Part shown: positions 13,843 to 15,679 of the stretch, one piece after another
How positions within the stretch are numbered: the stretch's first letter is position 1
Layout of the letters: the number at the start of each line of letters is the position of its first letter
Assembly (NCBI GenBank): GCA_947584105.1
Contig: CANPWK010000013.1
Coordinates: forward strand, 1-15,679
Reading direction: 5' to 3'
DNA length: 15,679 nucleotides
Source of the DNA: an uncultured Bacilli bacterium
Lineage (GTDB): Bacteria > Bacillota_I > Bacilli_A > RF39 > UBA660
Notes under the pieces: generated by a model
What the model was told of the DNA's origin: nothing
Databases searched by the model: none
What the model saw: only the letters and a program-made list of their open reading frames with translations
Translations under genes and position numbers: made by a program

Positions 13843-15177
13843 ATGAATAGAGAAATACCACATAATATTGATGCTGAACAATCTGCATTAGGCTCTATGT
13901 TTTTAACTAAGAAAGCTTTACAAAAATGTTTGGAAAATTTAGATGAAGATTATTTTTATTTAGATAGTCATAAAAAAATATTTGCGTGTATAAAACAGTT
14001 AGATAATAAAGGAAAACCAATTGATTTAACTACTGTAACTGATGAGTTAAACAATCAAAAATTTTTAAAACAAATAGGTGGTATAGAATATTTAACTGAG
14101 ATTATTGAAACAGTTCCAACAGCAGCTAATATTGATGAGTATATAAAGATAATAGAAGAAAAATATATATTAAGAAAATTAATTGATGAAGCTACTAGTA
14201 TAATTACGGATAGTTATAATACATCAAATGATATAAATGAAGTTATTGAACAGGCTGAAAAAAAGATTTTTGATGTATCAAAAAACATGCGAGCAACAGA
14301 ATTTAAACCTATTCAAGATGTATTAAATAAGGCACAATCAGATTTAGAGAAGTTAGCCACAAATAAAGGAAATATTACAGGCATACCTTCTGGTTATTAT
14401 GAACTTGATAAGATAACATCAGGTTTTCATCCTCATGAGTTGATAATTATTGCTGCACGTCCTGGTATGGGTAAAACGGCTATTGCTTTGAATATGGTTA
14501 CATCAATTGCAATAAATTCAAAAAAATCTGTAGCATTATTTAATATGGAAATGGGAGCTGAACAGTTAGCAATGAGAATGATTTCTTCAGTAGGCCAAGT
14601 AGAAGCATCAAAATTAAAAACAGGTGCTTTAGAGCATAGTGATTGGAAAAGGGTCAATGAGGCTATGAGTAGACTTTCAGAAACTAAAATATTTATTGAT
14701 GATACAGCAGGTATAACAGTCAATGAAATCAGAGCTAAATGTCGACGTTTAAAAACATCTCCAAGTGGCTTAGATATAGTTGTTATAGATTATTTAACTT
14801 TAATTCAAGGAAATGGTAAAAATGGTGCAAATCGTCAGCAAGAAGTATCTGATATTTCAAGAGCTCTTAAGACAATGGCAATGGAATTAGATGTTCCCGT
14901 TATTGCTTTATCTCAGTTATCACGTAGTATTGAGCAGCGTACTGATAAAAAGCCAATGCTTAGTGATTTAAGAGAATCTGGTGCTATTGAACAGGATGCA
15001 GATATTGTAGCATTTTTACATTGCTCAGATGAAGAACGTGAAAAAGAAAATAGTTTAATGGAGTTTGTTATTAGGAAGCATCGTAATGGTCCTCTTAAAG
15101 ATATTCCATTAATATTTCAAAGAGCAACTAGTACATTTGCTAATGTTGCCAATTTTGAAAGTATGGGTGAAGTATGA
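13843..15177 (+). CDS. dnaB: Replicative DNA helicase DnaB (DnaC in Bacillus)
   Basis: The hexameric 5'-3' helicase at the replication fork, 444 aa. The N-terminal domain (about 1-105) opens REIPHNIDAEQSALGSMF and contains PIDLTTVTDEL and GGIEYLTEI. The RecA-like motor has Walker A ARPGMGKTA (205-213), catalytic E235 in FNMEM, Walker B DIVVIDYL (311-318), the ALSQLSRSIEQR strand/helix (355-366), RESGAIEQDADIV, and the arginine finger region KHRNGP (412-417). No intein or insertion is present. The start is ATG 13843 with AGGTGTTG just upstream, seven bases after rplI. The stop overlaps the next gene (ATGA), indicating coupled translation. Confidence 0.97.
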   Translation: MNREIPHNIDAEQSALGSMFLTKKALQKCLENLDEDYFYLDSHKKIFACIKQLDNKGKPIDLTTVTDELNNQKFLKQIGGIEYLTEIIETVPTAANIDEYIKIIEEKYILRKLIDEATSIITDSYNTSNDINEVIEQAEKKIFDVSKNMRATEFKPIQDVLNKAQSDLEKLATNKGNITGIPSGYYELDKITSGFHPHELIIIAARPGMGKTAIALNMVTSIAINSKKSVALFNMEMGAEQLAMRMISSVGQVEASKLKTGALEHSDWKRVNEAMSRLSETKIFIDDTAGITVNEIRAKCRRLKTSPSGLDIVVIDYLTLIQGNGKNGANRQQEVSDISRALKTMAMELDVPVIALSQLSRSIEQRTDKKPMLSDLRESGAIEQDADIVAFLHCSDEEREKENSLMEFVIRKHRNGPLKDIPLIFQRATSTFANVANFESMGEV

Positions 15178-15679
15178 AAAAAGTAAGTATATATTTTAGT
15201 TTTATCTTAATAGTATTATTAATATTTGTATTAGGATTTAGTAATCAAAAATCAAAAAAACCAAATTATTATTATCAAGTTTATTTGGATGGGGAATATT
15301 TAGGAACAATTGATTCTAAAAAGTCTTTAGAGAATTATATAACTAAACAAGCTAACATTATTCGTGATAATGTTAAAAATTACAATAATCAAATAACTGC
15401 TATAAATGATACTAATGAAGTTTTAGCATCCATAACAGAAAATAAACTGGGTATTTATTATAATGATTATAAGTCATTAAGTAATAATGATAAGGCAAAA
15501 TATATTATAAATAATCAAGAAAAATTACAAATAAGTGATTTAAAAACAGAAAGCTTAAAGACATATTTAAAACTTAAATTATTTAATCTTTCTAATGAAG
15601 AATTAAATGAAATGAAGTATAATTATGAGAATAATAAAATATATTTGACATCTAATAATATATCAACTCCTAATGGTAT
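15174..15679 (+). CDS. Membrane-anchored extracytoplasmic protein, 5' part only
   Basis: An open frame of 168 codons that starts in the dnaB stop (ATGA) and runs off the window. Residues about 4-23 (VSIYFSFILIVLLIFVLGF) are a signal anchor or signal peptide with no lipobox cysteine. The rest is Asn/Lys/Tyr-rich and looks extracellular: it begins YYYQVYLDGEYLGTIDSKKSLENYI, a pattern like the N-terminal region of some large Bacillota cell-wall proteins, including M23-type peptidases with a YVYLDG-xxxG-x-I-x-S opening. No catalytic domain is in view, so the peptidase idea is only a guess; a resulting G5/M23 protein would show its HxxxD and HxH motifs beyond 15679. Its direct coupling to dnaB suggests a stable operon member. 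Confidence 0.7.
   Translation, partial: MKKVSIYFSFILIVLLIFVLGFSNQKSKKPNYYYQVYLDGEYLGTIDSKKSLENYITKQANIIRDNVKNYNNQITAINDTNEVLASITENKLGIYYNDYKSLSNNDKAKYIINNQEKLQISDLKTESLKTYLKLKLFNLSNEELNEMKYNYENNKIYLTSNNISTPNG

Noticed and set aside
1..15679. tRNA or rRNA genes, CRISPR arrays, prophage or integrase att sites
   Set aside because: Reading both strands showed no tRNA-like GTTCRA arms with matching acceptor stems, no regularly spaced direct repeats and no integrase.

Overview
The window is about three-quarters A+T or more and reads as chromosome of a low-GC Bacillota (Firmicutes). UGA is used as a normal stop (for example at the ends of the DHH gene and dnaB) and Trp is UGG, so this is genetic code 11, not the Mycoplasma code. 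Gene content and order (typA, parA-parB-mscS-DUF951, ychF, yvcK-whiA, gdpP-like-rplI-dnaB) suggest a gut-type Bacilli lineage close to the RF39/Mollicutes-like clades. That placement is inference from gene order and composition, not a phylogeny.

Layout. (1) 1-1656: a complete-looking IS1182-family insertion sequence with 19-bp terminal inverted repeats and inward-facing terminator hairpins at both ends. The window begins exactly on its outer end, probably a contig break at a repeated element. (2) 1655-1680: a terminator touching the IS end, then a DUF421 membrane protein (1752-2483). (3) typA/bipA (2624-4429) with its own promoter, ending at a bidirectional terminator shared with a small divergent XRE-type regulator (4535-4756, minus). 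(4) A tightly packed operon 4956-9084: parA, parB (broken by an apparent frameshift in an A-run), an MscS-type channel, a DUF951 zinc-ribbon-like protein and an AbgT-family transporter, closed by a hairpin terminator. (5) 9135-9398: a gene-poor regulatory stretch with a 21-bp palindrome, a good promoter, a compact structured RNA of about 83 nt ending in a UUCG-capped terminator, and then a separate promoter for ychF. (6) ychF-yvcK-whiA. (7) A stand-alone DHH-DHHA1 phosphodiesterase at the gdpP position, rplI, dnaB, and the 5' part of a membrane-anchored protein running off the window.

The genes are mostly housekeeping: chromosome segregation (ParA/ParB), replication (DnaB), translation (TypA, YchF, bL9), cell-wall/central carbon control (YvcK), division/regulation (WhiA) and cyclic-dinucleotide or nanoRNA turnover (DHH protein). 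The observations most worth a second look are the small transcription unit upstream of ychF, the parB frameshift, the stripped-down GdpP-like enzyme with a changed GGGH motif, and the insulated ends of the IS. Many genes carry an AGGTGAT-type ribosome binding site close to the start codon instead of AGGAGG.
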